From Adineta ricciae (Eukaryota; Rotifera; Eurotatoria; Adinetida; Adinetidae): DNA of 64,000 nucleotides. The notes under the pieces were generated by a model. The model did not search any database, was not told where the DNA came from, and saw only the letters and a list, made by a program, of their open reading frames with translations. The translations under genes were made by a program, and so were the position numbers. Location: contig CAJNOJ010000106.1 of assembly GCA_905250025.1 (NCBI GenBank), forward strand, positions 1 through 64,000, read 5' to 3'. Shown piece after piece: positions 32,445 to 44,703 of this stretch; position 1 is the stretch's first letter; each line of letters begins with the position of its first letter.

Positions 32445-33621
32445 CAGAGCTGCACTTCTCGATCAATAAACATCGTCCTGTTGTTTTAATACCGATCACA
32501 TTCATTCACCATAAACGGTTTTAGTGAGGGTCTTAAGCCTTTTATGGTCCTAGATTTATTTGCTAAAAACTTTAAAAGGATCCGAAATTGGTTCAGTATG
32601 ACACCTTTTTTCACAGAGTAGCAAATCAGAAAAGAGTTTCGCAGTATGTGATGTTGTAACTGATTTTAATTGCGATTCATGTAAAGTTCCACGGTATACA
32701 ATTGTTCTGATCGACAATGGATGGACATGAAACAATACCTGATGACGACGGATTTAAACAACATTCAAGGTTCGGTAATGAATAAGAAAACATAAGATCA
32801 GTTGTGGCTATGTGATCATAAGCTGTTGACTTCTTCGGTGAGAAGATAATATCTTCACAGTCATTACTATATAATTCGTTCCAATCATTGTCGTTGTTAG
32901 CAGCATCAGAACATGATATTTGAGTTATTTTACGTGCTAAAATGATTAGATTTACTTCTGAATGTTTTTGATAGTCTCCTATTACTATTACTATTTTCTT
33001 CGCTGGATCCCAACGAAGCCGATGTGAAGTCGTAATTTATTGATTTTTTTACTATGCTTTGATTCATTTAGTCACTTCGCTCGGAAGCGCTTGCGACTAC
33101 TGAATGAGATACATGATAAGCTTACATTTTAGGCATACATTGAAAGCGTAGGGCACGACATGAGAGGATAAGCACCGTCCTTGACCTATTGTCTTCAGAC
33201 TGGGAAAAAGGTAAGCAAAAGAAAAAGAAAAGAAAAGGGTTTAATACCTCCAATAGTTTTCAGTTTTGGTTTTTCGATACAGAAAAGATGAAGCACAAAG
33301 AAGCAGATATGAAAAATGCTAGTGCAGCTAAAGCGTCTTGATCCAAGACGATGAGAGACAAATTGAGTTAATTTGGGAATACAACCTAGTAACTAGTAAA
33401 GAACGACTGTTACTGCTGGTAGAGCTTGAGCCAGGAAGAGACGTTCGACTGCATCTACTCATCTTGTTCATTCTCCTCAGCACATTGCTTGTTCTTTTCG
33501 TTTGTAAATATGATGTACGGTTTTTCTTTGTTTTCAAAATCATTTATTGATTCCATAAATGATGCTTGTTCCATGACAAAATGACGTAAGTGAATTTGGC
33601 AGCGGATTCGCATGAGTTGCT

Positions 33622-33940
33622 TAATTCGACTTATATTATAAATGGACATCTGATAGGCTAATCTCAGTTCGAATATAAATAGATGTATATCTATATAAAC
33701 CTACAAGTTTAGTTTAGGAATAGATAGGGATGGATTTAGTTATACCTATGTGTACCGAGGGACATAGGCTGAGACATAGCGCAGCTGAGAGTATTCCTGA
33801 GACTATGTATAACAAAATCTATTTCTATCTATTCCAAAACTGGCATGGGTGAATACGCACAGCTAAATCTATCCCTATCTATTCCTAAGTATATGTAGGA
33901 GTGTATCAGGAATTCGTCACTTATATTATAAGTCGAATTA
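33622..33940. mobile_element. Complete MITE with perfect 20-bp terminal inverted repeats
   Basis: The left end TAATTCGACTTATATTATAA (33622-33641) is the exact reverse complement of the right end (33921-33940). Inside, both halves carry inverted copies of a motif aggaatagataggga.ggattta. The 319-bp unit has no coding capacity. A related left end and interior occur at 9991-10160, so this is a family. The terminal TA or TTAA suggests TA or TTAA target preference, but the exact duplication cannot be told from one copy. Confidence 0.8.
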
Positions 33941-34315
33941 GGCAGCTACTCTAACTTCTATGATATTCAACATAGTATTACAGTTGGTTCAACAATGTAA
34001 GTAATTAGAAATACCATCACATAGGTCCTATGAATAAAAACTCCGATGTGAGCTACTTTAACAATAGCGTGGAACAATGCTTGAACGTTATTAGTATCCG
34101 CTTGAAATAGTTTTTTATGGAATTGATCTAAATCATATCACTGTAGATCTATACAAAATTATAGTCAAGAAGAGAGTTTTTTATGTATTTAACGTCTGGT
34201 TTCCTAAATTGTGAACGACTTCGAGACATCAAGTGATAATATTTCTATTCAAAAACCAAACATAGGTAATCTGTCAGTATTTTACGAAAAATATACATCC
34301 CAGGTCAACAAATCC

Positions 34316-34500
34316 GACAGGATTCCTGGTGACAGAATTGCATTGGAATCCGACTAGAAAAATCCCGTCAGTTGTTGCAAATTTTACGAGCGATCTTTTT
34401 AGCTATGTTCTATGATGACCCTTAAAAAGCCTGGGAAATCCATGTTTCGGATCCGAGACCGTCGGAATCCAATGCGATTCCGTCACCAGGATTTCATCGG
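34316..34500. repeat. Imperfect hairpin repeat
   Basis: The left arm 34316-34354 (gacaggattcctggtgacag...) is the imperfect inverse of the right arm 34461-34500 (...ccgtcaccaggatttcatc), with a spacer of about 105 bases. GGATCC-like words extend beyond the arms. It is probably a small palindromic transposon remnant. Confidence 0.5.
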
Positions 34501-34934
34501 ATCCGTCAAATTCCTGTAGGATCTGGTAAAATTCTATATTGGATCCGAGTATGGGATTGTTCGACCTAGGGAACTCCACTATCAGAAAGTGAAACACCTC
34601 TACACCCAATGGGAGCAATTGTCTTGTGTTTATGCGTTGGTCTCGCATTGGGAATGGTTTTGACGCACAAGGGATGATAAGGTTCATCCTGGTTTTTTGT
34701 TGTGGCGCTGTCACTGTCTTCGTCTCACGGTGTTTTTCTTTTCTTGTGTTTGTGTAATGGAGATTGTTAATTGATCATGATTTATGAATATTGTTCATGC
34801 GAATAAATTTATTCAATGAAGAAAGAAACAATAAATGACTCTTTTTTATTGGCAAAACAAATAAATATATTCTCAAGATAGTTTTCCAAAAACAAAACAA
34901 GAACAAATAGAAAAAAGAACAAGCATTGCCACAT

Positions 34935-37900
34935 CTATGGCTTATTCAATGCTGTCATGTAATGATACTGTTTGTGTTTAGTTATTTGTTTCAATCTAGA
35001 ACTACCGGATCTTCGATCATAGAATCCATTTCCATAAAAGATGAAGATGAAGAGACGATAGAGTTGCGCTCGACAAAAAATGATGAAAGCGCACAAAACA
35101 CCAAATGAGCCAAACAATATTGGAATAAACATTGGATTTCGTAATGAAAAGAAAGTTTTTCTAAAACGTGATGATGTTTCACTTGTATCAATCATAACGC
35201 TAGCAACAACAGTGTCATCTTCATTTGGCATCGACGGATTTTGATATTTCATGATGTTCCTAAAATAAAATAGACAAACATAGCTTCAAATCAACATTCA
35301 AAAGAATATTTTATTACATATTCGATGGGAGAGTATTGGCCAACGGTTCAGAAGATTTCACTGGTTTACTAACAATACATTGAGGCAAAGGTCTTTGTCT
35401 AGTCGTATTATCTAATGGATTCTTTTCAATAACACGTGAAAATATATGTAGACGACTTGTGTTTAACTGTTGAAGTTCAGGTACATCGAGATCCATTTGT
35501 CGATTTTCATCCAATTGTAAAAACAGTTTTGGTACGCGGCTCGATGTCGTAAATTCTAATAATGCGAGTAAGAGCCAGTAGCAATCACGAACAAGATGAA
35601 CTGAATCGATGCAATTTGAATCACCATAGACAGCAATGCGTCCACCACCGGCAGATTCGACTAGGCCAAGAATTGGCATTGAAATTGGATGAGGTTTCAT
35701 AATGGATTCAATATCGATCTGTGGTTTTTTTGGTCTTTCATGATCTTCGAGATTCAAATGCCGCTGTTGAGGCATATGCGGTGAGACGGGCATCTGTATG
35801 ATTGTTTCGCCTTGATCATTCAATGGACGATAAATTAGGTAGCCATCGGCAGGAAATCGAACAATATGTGTGCCTATGTGTAACGATATACGTCTGTTTA
35901 GTTCTCATGTTACAAATCATTGATAAACAATCGTTTTTGTTACCTGATGCATAGTAAATCATATGTTCACCAAGTTCATAGTTTCCTTCCAAAACCGTAT
36001 CGCCAAGAGCAATACCAAGTGGCTTCATCATTTTATTCAACGCTGGTAAATTAGCACCACCAGTTTCTGGCAACCACCTACAAGAAGGATAATCATGAAG
36101 TAGAGAATGAAAATGCTTGTATCATACCATTGTCGGGTGTTTTCATCGTAGAATTGAACACGTTTCATCACTGATGCATTATACCAATCAGCAAAGACAA
36201 TCAATGAAAGAGAGTTATTCACAACATCATTATGCAATTTAGCAATCTCCTGATCAAAAAATTCTTCTTCAGGATCAACCACCAACAATGTTCCTTTGAA
36301 AAAGTTAAAAAAAAGTTTCACTAGTGAAAATGAAAGTAAACCATTACCATAGAGCGAAGCATCGAAACAAGTATATGGTTGGCCCAATACTTCAACAAAA
36401 TATCCGGCGTTTCTTAGATGCTCGTAAGCATGACGAAAATTCGTGTGAATATGATCGCCGTTCCAATCCAACGGGTCTTTCTTTTGTTTTAAATCATCAC
36501 GTGGGAAATAGCCGGGTGGGTAACCAATCGAATGATATTGATCCCATAGTATACGATGAGAACGTACAGGTGTTGGAATGATTCGAACACGAATGGGTAG
36601 TACCAGATCACTTCGTTGCGCAAAACTTTCCGAATCCTAGAAATTCAGTGAATTTTCTTTGTCAGACGAAAAAAGCAATGAAATTATGCAAATACTTTAG
36701 CAGGTGATTCAACAGTTAATGTCACATGACCTTGAACAGTTCCTTCAAATTCTGCAGCGGTTCGGTGCACCGTCATTGATATTGCTAAATAACCTGACCA
36801 TGGCCATAATTTCGTTGAAAAATCAAATGATAATTCGAGATGTTGTCCATTTGAATCTTGTGGATGCCATTGTGGCTAAATATACATTATACTTAATTCA
36901 TTGTGCCGATCGTACGTGCGAGTCTTACTTGTCCAACAACTTCTCCTACAACATCCATTCCATTTAAAATTGTTACATTGACAATGATTGGCATAGCACT
37001 ATGATAAAGTGGTTGCAAGCAATAAGGCCAAAAATATGGACATTCAGTAAAATCAATGTATGATGGACTTAGTCTGTAAGAAACAAAATAAATGACAGAA
37101 TTTGCTCGAAAAGAATATTACGATGCTTGAGGTACGTATTGATTCAAGATACGAAATGCACGTAGTAGATTTAACTTTCCATGTCCTTGTTCAAACATAT
37201 TCGCATGTCGAAGACGGTGTGCAGATGCTAATAAAGCTTGTTTTAAGCTCGCTGGGTTGATTATATTTGGTGTTCGATGAAGTACAGAACTTTAAAAGAA
37301 AAAAACGATTTCTTTTTTCTATAGAGAAAAAAGGGAGAATTAATGTCAATGTATACCTTGCTAAAAGTGCAACAGCACCAGCAACAACAGGTGATGCAAC
37401 ACTTGTTCCTGAGAGCACTTTGCAACCAGAAACAAGATTTGAACCCCGTACAAATGAACCGTATGTTACTAAATCAGGTTTCATTCGACCATATCCAGAT
37501 GGAAGCTAAATATCAAAGAAAACAAAAGTATGAATAACTATTAAATAGGAAAGGGATGTTTTACCTCCCATGTTGTCATTCCTCGAGATGAAAATCGTGA
37601 TATGGCATCATCGACAGTTATACTTCCAACGCCGATCACGTCCATTTGATCTGCAGGATTATTTAGTGTGCTAGAAAATGAATTTACATAGACATAACGA
37701 ATACATTAGGAAATACTATACCCATATAATGGTCCATCATTTCCGATAGCGGAAACAAGGATGATACTATTCGAGGTTAAATCCCATACCTAGAGAATAA
37801 ATTTGTAATTCGACTCAGTTTTGATCAAGACAACTAAACGTACTTTATCAATAAACGGTTGATCCATAAAATCTGGTCCACCGATACTTAAATTCAGAAC

Positions 37901-38984
37901 GTGTACTTTCTTTACAATAGCATAATTAAATGCATCAAGAAACCAAGATGTATACGAGATCTAAATCATATTCCGTTTTTACAAAATCAAAGTAGTGAGA
38001 GTTCTTACTTGATTATTTGTGAAAACTTTAAAGATATGTAGTTGTGCCTCTGGAGCTATTCCAAGACATTCTTTATTACTACCGATAACACCGGCAACAA
38101 ATAGTCCATGGCCAATTGCTGCAAATGAATACAAATATTGAAAGAATGTTGTACGATTTACGAAATTCCTACTGTCATGATCATTCTTTTCATCAGTCCA
38201 ATTTGTCACTTCTGCGATGTTTGGAAAATGTGGGTGGCCATCTTGAATACCAGTATCAAATATAGCTACATGAATACCAGCACCTCGATGGCCCATTTTC
38301 CATAGTTTTGGTGCTTGTAAACTTTCTGCTATTCGAATATGATTCGGTGGACTACGATGTAGTTTTCTTCTGTTTCCATTGACATCATTGTCACCTTCAA
38401 CTGAACATATCGAGTTGCGATTTCCAGAAAAGTATATAAAACTTACTCTTTGCATGATGAATATGACGAATGATCTGTCGATGAGCATTGACAGCTCGAA
38501 TAAGTGGATGTTTTTTCAGAGCTTCGATAACCTGATCGTCATTATTGAACTACATTTGAAAAACAACACATTTGTTTCGATGTTATTTAGACATTCGTTT
38601 CGAAAAGAATTTTCATACGCGAACAATGTCAAAATCGGACGGATAGCGTTGCATTAAATTCTTTCGCTTGACTATTTCATAATCGAACACATGATTACGT
38701 TGAAAAACGTGTGCTAAATAATTTGATCGTGTTAGTTCGTTGTAATAACCCGTGAATTGAACAATAAATTCTTGAATAGAATAACAACAACAAATCAGTT
38801 TTTTTCCAAACACATATTTCATCTATACTCTACCATCTTGTATCGCTTTCGCTTCGTATTGAACGCTAAAGTTTTGTTCATCGATATTTGCAGTTAGATT
38901 ACAGGGAAAGACTTCTTCAGTGTTGATTGTCGTAATAAAGAACAGAAGACAAAGAAATAAACTGTTGTGCAGAACACTGACCAT
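34935..38984 (-). CDS. MBTPS1: Membrane-bound transcription factor site-1 protease (subtilisin family)
   Basis: Site-1 protease is the Golgi subtilase that starts cleavage of SREBP and ATF6. The start at 38984 gives a signal peptide, [21 protein letters not shown] propeptide follows ([17 protein letters not shown]), then the S8 catalytic domain: Asp in [14 protein letters not shown] (near 38250), His in [12 protein letters not shown] (near 38110), the oxyanion Asn in [11 protein letters not shown] (near 37750), and Ser in [14 protein letters not shown] (near 37400). The [15 protein letters not shown] and [13 protein letters not shown] segments are typical of this enzyme. A long lumenal region is followed by a membrane helix ([19 protein letters not shown], near 35140) and a basic cytosolic tail ending at 34935. 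All catalytic residues are present and about 14 short introns were seen. Confidence 0.93.
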
Positions 38985-39201
38985 CGTGGTCCATGCTGAA
39001 TCGAAAAGTATTGTGCGCAGCAGAATTTTTTATTTCATTATCTAAAAGTTTAATTTAATTAGACGAGTTCCACAATAGAAATGAACATAAGAAAAAAAGG
39101 GACAAAGAGAAGAAAAAAGTCATTATTCATTTTGTACACATGTCAAGCAGATCGATGAATCATTATTCCTAAAACAGAAACATTCGTGATAGATTAGTTC
39201 C

Positions 39202-39662
39202 TCATCTACACGAGATGAACACGTACATATTTATTGAACAATAAGGACAATATGTCTTATTACATTGCGAACACGATGTAAGATGATTTGAACAGTATTG
39301 TTTTTCACAATAATCACATGTAGATATAATTGATACTGTACAATGCATTGATGAACACAATGATACCATTGGATTAGATTTTGTTCCTAGAAATTCGATA
39401 AGAGTGTGTGAAGATGATGAAAAACATCGAGTTACCATTGTTTAAAGCAGCATCTTTCAGTTTACGAAAGAAATTTTTTGAACCATCGTATAACTTTTGC
39501 TGAGTTGTTTCTATTTTAATGAAAATGGCTGATACAGATTCTCGAATATAACATAGATTACATACGAAAGATGTTATTCAGATGATAGGTTGTCATTCTT
39601 TGTCGTTGTTTATTATCGTGTTCATTATTATTACTATCTGAATTCTTTCTTTTTCTCGACAT
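39202..39662 (-). CDS. SIVA1: SIVA1-like cysteine-rich (apoptosis regulator Siva family) protein
   Basis: Three exons give about 117 residues. The start at 39662 is MSRKRKNSDSNNNEHDNKQR, a basic N-terminus, followed by IFQTTQQKLYDGSKNFF, which resembles the Siva segment around its amphipathic helix. The C-terminal half is a zinc-binding cysteine cluster: CSSMHC, CDYCEKQYCSNH, CSQCNKTYCPYC, then ...MYVFISC at the end. Human Siva, which binds TNF-receptor family tails and p53-pathway proteins, has the same order of elements and ends in a similar ..MYEK..C..C motif. The match is in pattern rather than sequence, so a generic zinc-ribbon protein is the alternative. It lies 217 bases upstream of MBTPS1 in the same orientation. 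Confidence 0.6.
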
Positions 39663-39834
39663 GATCTGAAAACACAAAATTCTCACGCATTTAAACTAAA
39701 TATTAATTAAAAAGTATATTGTTAGTGTTCACAAACTTTAGAAAAAAAAGCAAAGAATACCAATTAAGATTTAGGTGAATAAAAACGCAAAGCTGAGAAA
39801 GAGAAATCGTTCAATTATCACAGAATATTTCAAG

Positions 39835-41224
39835 TTAAAGTTCATATTTAACTTGCGCAGGAGATTTCATATTGATATAAACATCACTCTTCGATGAACC
39901 AATGACTCGAACTGCCTAAATATCAATCACATATTTTGTATACAAAAGAACAGAAAGTGTCATATGATCGTACCATATAATTCAAAAGTGCTTCGACATT
40001 GAGTCGCATCTTGTTTTTCAATTCAACATACGCATCTAAATATATCGAAATTTTCGAATCAAATCATTAGACAGATATTTTTCTGTTATTCTTACCCGTT
40101 TCGCTTTGATATCGCGCTCGAACAGCTTCAGCTTCAGCATCGGCCCTATAGGAAAGATATCTTGTTAGTGTATATCTGGTCGGAGAGAGCTCACTGATTT
40201 AAAATAATGTTGCTGTCAGTGTCAGCGCGTTCTTTGATGATTTGAGCTTGTTTTAACGCTTTTTGATACTCAGTACGGGCTTGTGTTAATAGTTTTGGTC
40301 GTTCGTTTTCTGCAATCTATGAATACGCGATCGTTTTCGAAAGAAAAGATATTCGATTTCGTCACGAACTTTGATGTTTTCTTTGGCTGCTTCTTTATCT
40401 TTAACAGCCGTTTCGAAATCTGCCGGTCGACGAACATTATTCACCTATTCGAAAACTCAGTGTTAAATACAATCTTCACGAACAGATTTAGTTTACTTGT
40501 AAATCACGAAGAATAGCATAGAATGGATTAAAGGTATTCTTCATCTCCTACAAATATTTTCCAAAGTCACACTCAAATCCCTTTTTTCATAACAATTTCA
40601 ATTTACTTCAAGTAATTTCACTTGAAAATAGCCACGCATACTTTGGAAGGCTGTCGTATTAAAACTAAAATCAATATTGAGTATTTTCATCTTTCAATCA
40701 TTGGAAATTTACTGTGCACAAGTGTCATGAACCGCAGCTCGACCAGTAGCATAAAGAATCTTTTTATATCCATCAAAATCTGTGAATTGTAAAACAATAT
40801 CATACAGATATTTTGGATCCGCTTGAAATTGCAAAGTTACATCCAAATTAATCACCACTCCATCTTGATTCAAACACTAAATGTTCGAACATTTTCATAA
40901 AAAAAAGTCAGCCGAAATCCTCTCATACTGATATATCATCAAATTCCATCGATGTAAATACACTTGGAAATTTGATAAATCGAAAACCTGGCGCATTCAG
41001 ATGTAAACCAGAAGACTGAACTTCTCGACTAAGTTTCTTGGAAATCGTATTGTATGAAATGGCAACTAGAAGGAAAGATTCTGTAAACGATGTTCGAAGA
41101 CTTTCATAAAATACAAACTCTCATCGGTATTCAATCGACCCAAACTTGCAATCAGGAGAGAGACGATCGTAATTAATGATAGAGCGATTCCAACAGAAAC
41201 CACAACGAATGAAATACCTGACAT
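39835..41224 (-). CDS. SPFH / band-7 domain membrane protein (prohibitin/stomatin superfamily)
   Basis: The start at 41224 gives MSGISFVVVSVGIALSLITI, a single N-terminal membrane anchor. The SPFH domain follows: AISYNTISKKLSREVQSSGL, HLNAPGFRFIKFPSVF, and a CLNQDGVVINLDVTLQFQAD strand pair that is the core band-7 pattern. Then LLEEMKNTFNPFYAILRDLQ is followed by VNNVRRPADFETAVKDKEAA, a long Ala/Glu/Lys helix (RADAEAEAVRARYQSETD), and a C-terminal segment ending AQVKYEL. SPFH proteins oligomerise into membrane rings that organise lipids and proteases. The arrangement is prohibitin-like, but it is not a clear prohibitin 1/2, stomatin or flotillin orthologue. Short introns divide it; no lesions were seen. 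Confidence 0.8.
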
Positions 41225-41526
41225 GTTGAAAAAATTCTTTTCTAAAAAGAAACATGAAGATTATCCAGGAGATTTTATTCAAAAGAAGAAAAATTCTTGC
41301 GAATTGTATATTGACGACTAGCAAGTAAGTAGATACGAAAAGAAAACAAAAAACTGACAAATGAATTATTTGAAGATAAAGAGATTATGTGAATGAAGTT
41401 TGGAGTGTCTATGTAAATTACACAAAAGAAGAAAGAGAACAGAAAAACGAACATCTGACAGACAGTCATCTGATTCTATTCGTCGAATACATATCTGACT
41501 GATAATATGTACATATCAGATCATTC

Positions 41527-44500
41527 CTAAGGCTTGGGACAACTCTAAAATAGAAGAAATTAGAAAGAAAAAGTCTTTTCGTTCAACAGAATACGCACTT
41601 GATCCCGCAAAACTTCCCATTCGTTATAGGCACGTTGATAATTTTCAAATTCTTTACACCAATCGTTGTATTTTTCAATATATTTCTCAGCTGTTAAGCA
41701 ATTACATTCACCATTGCCTAAAGAGATGCAATCGTCAGAATATGATCATGAAACGTTTCGTGTGAAATTTTAATTATCATATACTATTCGATTCCCTTTG
41801 ATGTTCTCCCGATGAACATCGACAGGTCATAATTATCATAAAAAGGAATACACATAGGCAATCGAAGGAGAAATTTGATCGCGTATTAATTTCGTTTGAC
41901 TTACGTCGCGAGAGATTTGTAATTGTAGTTGATACATCACCATAGACATATGCTTCTAAAACAAATGAACCGAATAGAAAAATGATTTGATGATTATTTC
42001 TATTGTCTTACCACGATCTGTTTCGAGTGAATAGGAAACAATTGGCTGATGACCTACGAAACAGGTATACTGGCCATTGAGTGAATTATTCATGTTAATG
42101 ATGATTAAATCTAAGAAATAAATGAAGATGTTTCGATGATTTATAAAGATCAATTTCGTTTACTGTGTTCTTTAGTAAGAAGGTAATTGTTGAATAGAGT
42201 TTCTTGAATATTTCGACCATTCCAACGCCATTCAATTGACGAACGCAAATATTCGCTAACATCGCATTGTAACCAGACGGTTTCTCCTTTCTTTCGTGTT
42301 AATTGAAGTATTTTACCTATGAAAAACCCCATAACTTTCATTCTTTTTGCGAAAGCAATGATAGACAGAAACATACTTGGACGTTGTACGGACTTCTTAC
42401 ACCATGATTCCGGTTGTAAACGAGCAATTGCTGATTTGACATGACTGAAAACAAATGTTCAACATTGAACTCTGCAGAAATTCTGTACATACTTTTCATC
42501 AACATTTGAGCAACGATTTTGTTGAACATCATAATGACATAATGGATCTCGTTCACATTCCGTGCACAGCATATATCGATTACATTGATTTACTGAGAAT
42601 TGATAAACAGCTGCATCTGTTGAAACGTACAATTGTTTTGTATCCTAAGAAGAAGAATTACATACAAATAGTAACTATTCGTGTCATATTTTCAATTTAC
42701 CTGAGCGAGAACCATGTTTCTAACAGGTGACTTTTCATTTATGTTTTCATCTAAGATCCATGAAGTCAGCAAGATGAATTTTTCTCCTGCTTTTCTTTGT
42801 ACTAGTTTTAAAACTTGACCATCTTGTGTACCAGCATAGATCAATGTCATTGGATAATCAGTATTTGGGCTAATCGAGTCTGTCACAAGTCGAGTGATAA
42901 TTGTATCTGACGTTTGGAAAGCAATTTCCATTGGCGGAGAAGAGAAGATGTTTCCGTTCATAAGAACATGTGATCGAAGGAAACTTAAAGCTGTGTCGGA
43001 CAACGAGCCATTAGATTCGCACTGCACAAAGATATATTAAGATGAAATGACGATTGGAAGAAGATTGCCAACTCACATTTTTTGCTACACCTTCAGGAAC
43101 ATGATCACGTGGTAATTCTCTCCAGAAACTAGTCGAGTCAGCTTCTTTGAAGTTTCCATCAAGCGCTGCATCGATATCTCGTCGAGAATATTCACAAATA
43201 ATTGATGTTGTTAAATCACCACTATTAAAAAAAAATAGTAAGAATCAAGTGATTATTCCGTTGAGAAAATAGTGTTTACATACGGTGTGCTGGTAAATGA
43301 GATTATGAATCGATCATCTGCAAGTTTGGCTACGGAATCTGGATAAGATAAGTTTTTTTTTATACAAGAAAAACTACTTTCATTAATTTAAACGTACTGA
43401 TTTCGTTGAATACGAAAGGTGATTCATTTGTTCCGCTTAAACAACTGATTCTTGCTTTGCGAAATGTTGTCCACGTATTGGCCATGATTGTTGCCGTGTC
43501 GACATCATTCTAAAATCGAATTTTGACATTTACCTGTTTCTATTTATTCAAAAGAATTTACTTTGCACAAACGACCAACGCGAGAATAGATTTTTGGAAA
43601 GATATCACGTTGTTCTTCAGCCTTTTCTCGAAAAAAGAAATAGATATTTGAACCAACGTCGAAAGATGCGATAAATTCCGGTGCTAAACAAAGAATAAAA
43701 CGATAATAATACAATATCATCAATCCAGGTCAATTTTACCGCTTAACCAATCTGTATCATATTGAGGTGTACGTAAGAATTTCACAGTTCCATCGTCAGA
43801 TGGTGGCCGATAAATGATTGGCTCAGTTTTCGTATAATCAATCACAGCGCCCGTATAGAAAAATCCAAAATTGTGGGGATTTCCTTCATCTAAGCAACGA
43901 AATAGTTCCTATTTACATTCAGTGAGGTCTTCTTACCTGACCAAAGTGCAGTGTTATTATGTCGAGGATCACGTGAACAATAACCAAAACCTTCTTTACT
44001 TCCTTGTTTTTCCGTTAGATCAGGCTAAATTAGTTTCCAAAACATTAGATAACGCGGTATAAACGTGAATTCAATTTCTTACATTAAAGTAGTATATTTT
44101 TGGTGAAAACGCATTGGTTGAACATGCAAATACATCATTGTATTTACCCTTTCGACGTAATAATACTCGAACGTGGTTTTCGCAATCAAATGCCTTTAAT
44201 TTCAATGAAAAATATTTATTTTTTCACAGGAAATATTTCATACCTGGTTTAACGAATGTGACAAGCATTTTTGTACTTCATCACGTTTCGATGGAATGTC
44301 AATGGATTTATAAACCTATTCGGATACAATGTTAACTGTCCTACAAATTTGAACATAAAACACTTACTGAGCTGGTTCTGTCTTCAATATTATCCCGATT
44401 TAATCGAACAATCATATTTCTATTGAACAAGAACAAACATTAAAATGAAAATAAAGCAAAGTCTCACTTACTGTCCACCAACATAAAGACTATCATCATC

Positions 44501-44703
44501 GAGTAATAAATTCCAATAATAATTCAGACCTGATGTATACTTATGAATAGCTAAATAACAAAACCCAATGACACATTTCTATCCGCACAATCAGATATGT
44601 ATGACTTACAATTTGGAACATATTTTGAACGAGGAATGGTTGATGCAGAAATACAATCAACTAATGTAATACCAAACAGAAGAGCAACAGCTAGACTAGT
44701 CAT
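41527..44703 (-). CDS. Secreted semaphorin (sema, PSI and Ig-like domains)
   Basis: Semaphorins signal through plexins in axon guidance and cell migration. The start at 44703 gives a signal peptide, MTSLAVALLFGITLVDCIS. The sema domain covers most of the gene, with hallmark pieces in order: LLLDDDSLYVGGQNMIVRLN, ENHVRVLLRRKGKYNDVFAC, GFGYCSRDPRHNNTALWS, FFYTGAVIDYTKTEPIIYRP, APEFIASFDVGSNIYFFFRE, IYSRVGRLCKNDVD, and NTDYPMTLIYAGTQDGQVLK. A PSI domain follows (QCNRYMLCTECERDPLCHYD), then one Ig-like domain (ETVWLQCDVSEY ... NGQYTCFVG). No membrane helix was found; the C-terminus ends SCPKP with the stop at 41527. That layout fits secreted class-2-like semaphorins. About 15 short introns. Confidence 0.92.

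Larger units (their letters stand above)
32445..34934. other. Gene-poor stretch with transposon remnants
   Basis: Contains the complete MITE (33622-33940) and the hairpin repeat (34316-34500), listed separately. 33330-33480 reads open on the plus strand (LIQDDERQIELIWEYNLVTS) and may be a gene relic, since stops flank it. No intact gene was recognised. Confidence 0.45.

Noticed and set aside
34403..34714. 103-codon minus-strand frame
   Set aside because: It overlaps the hairpin repeat and has no conserved motif or gene structure.
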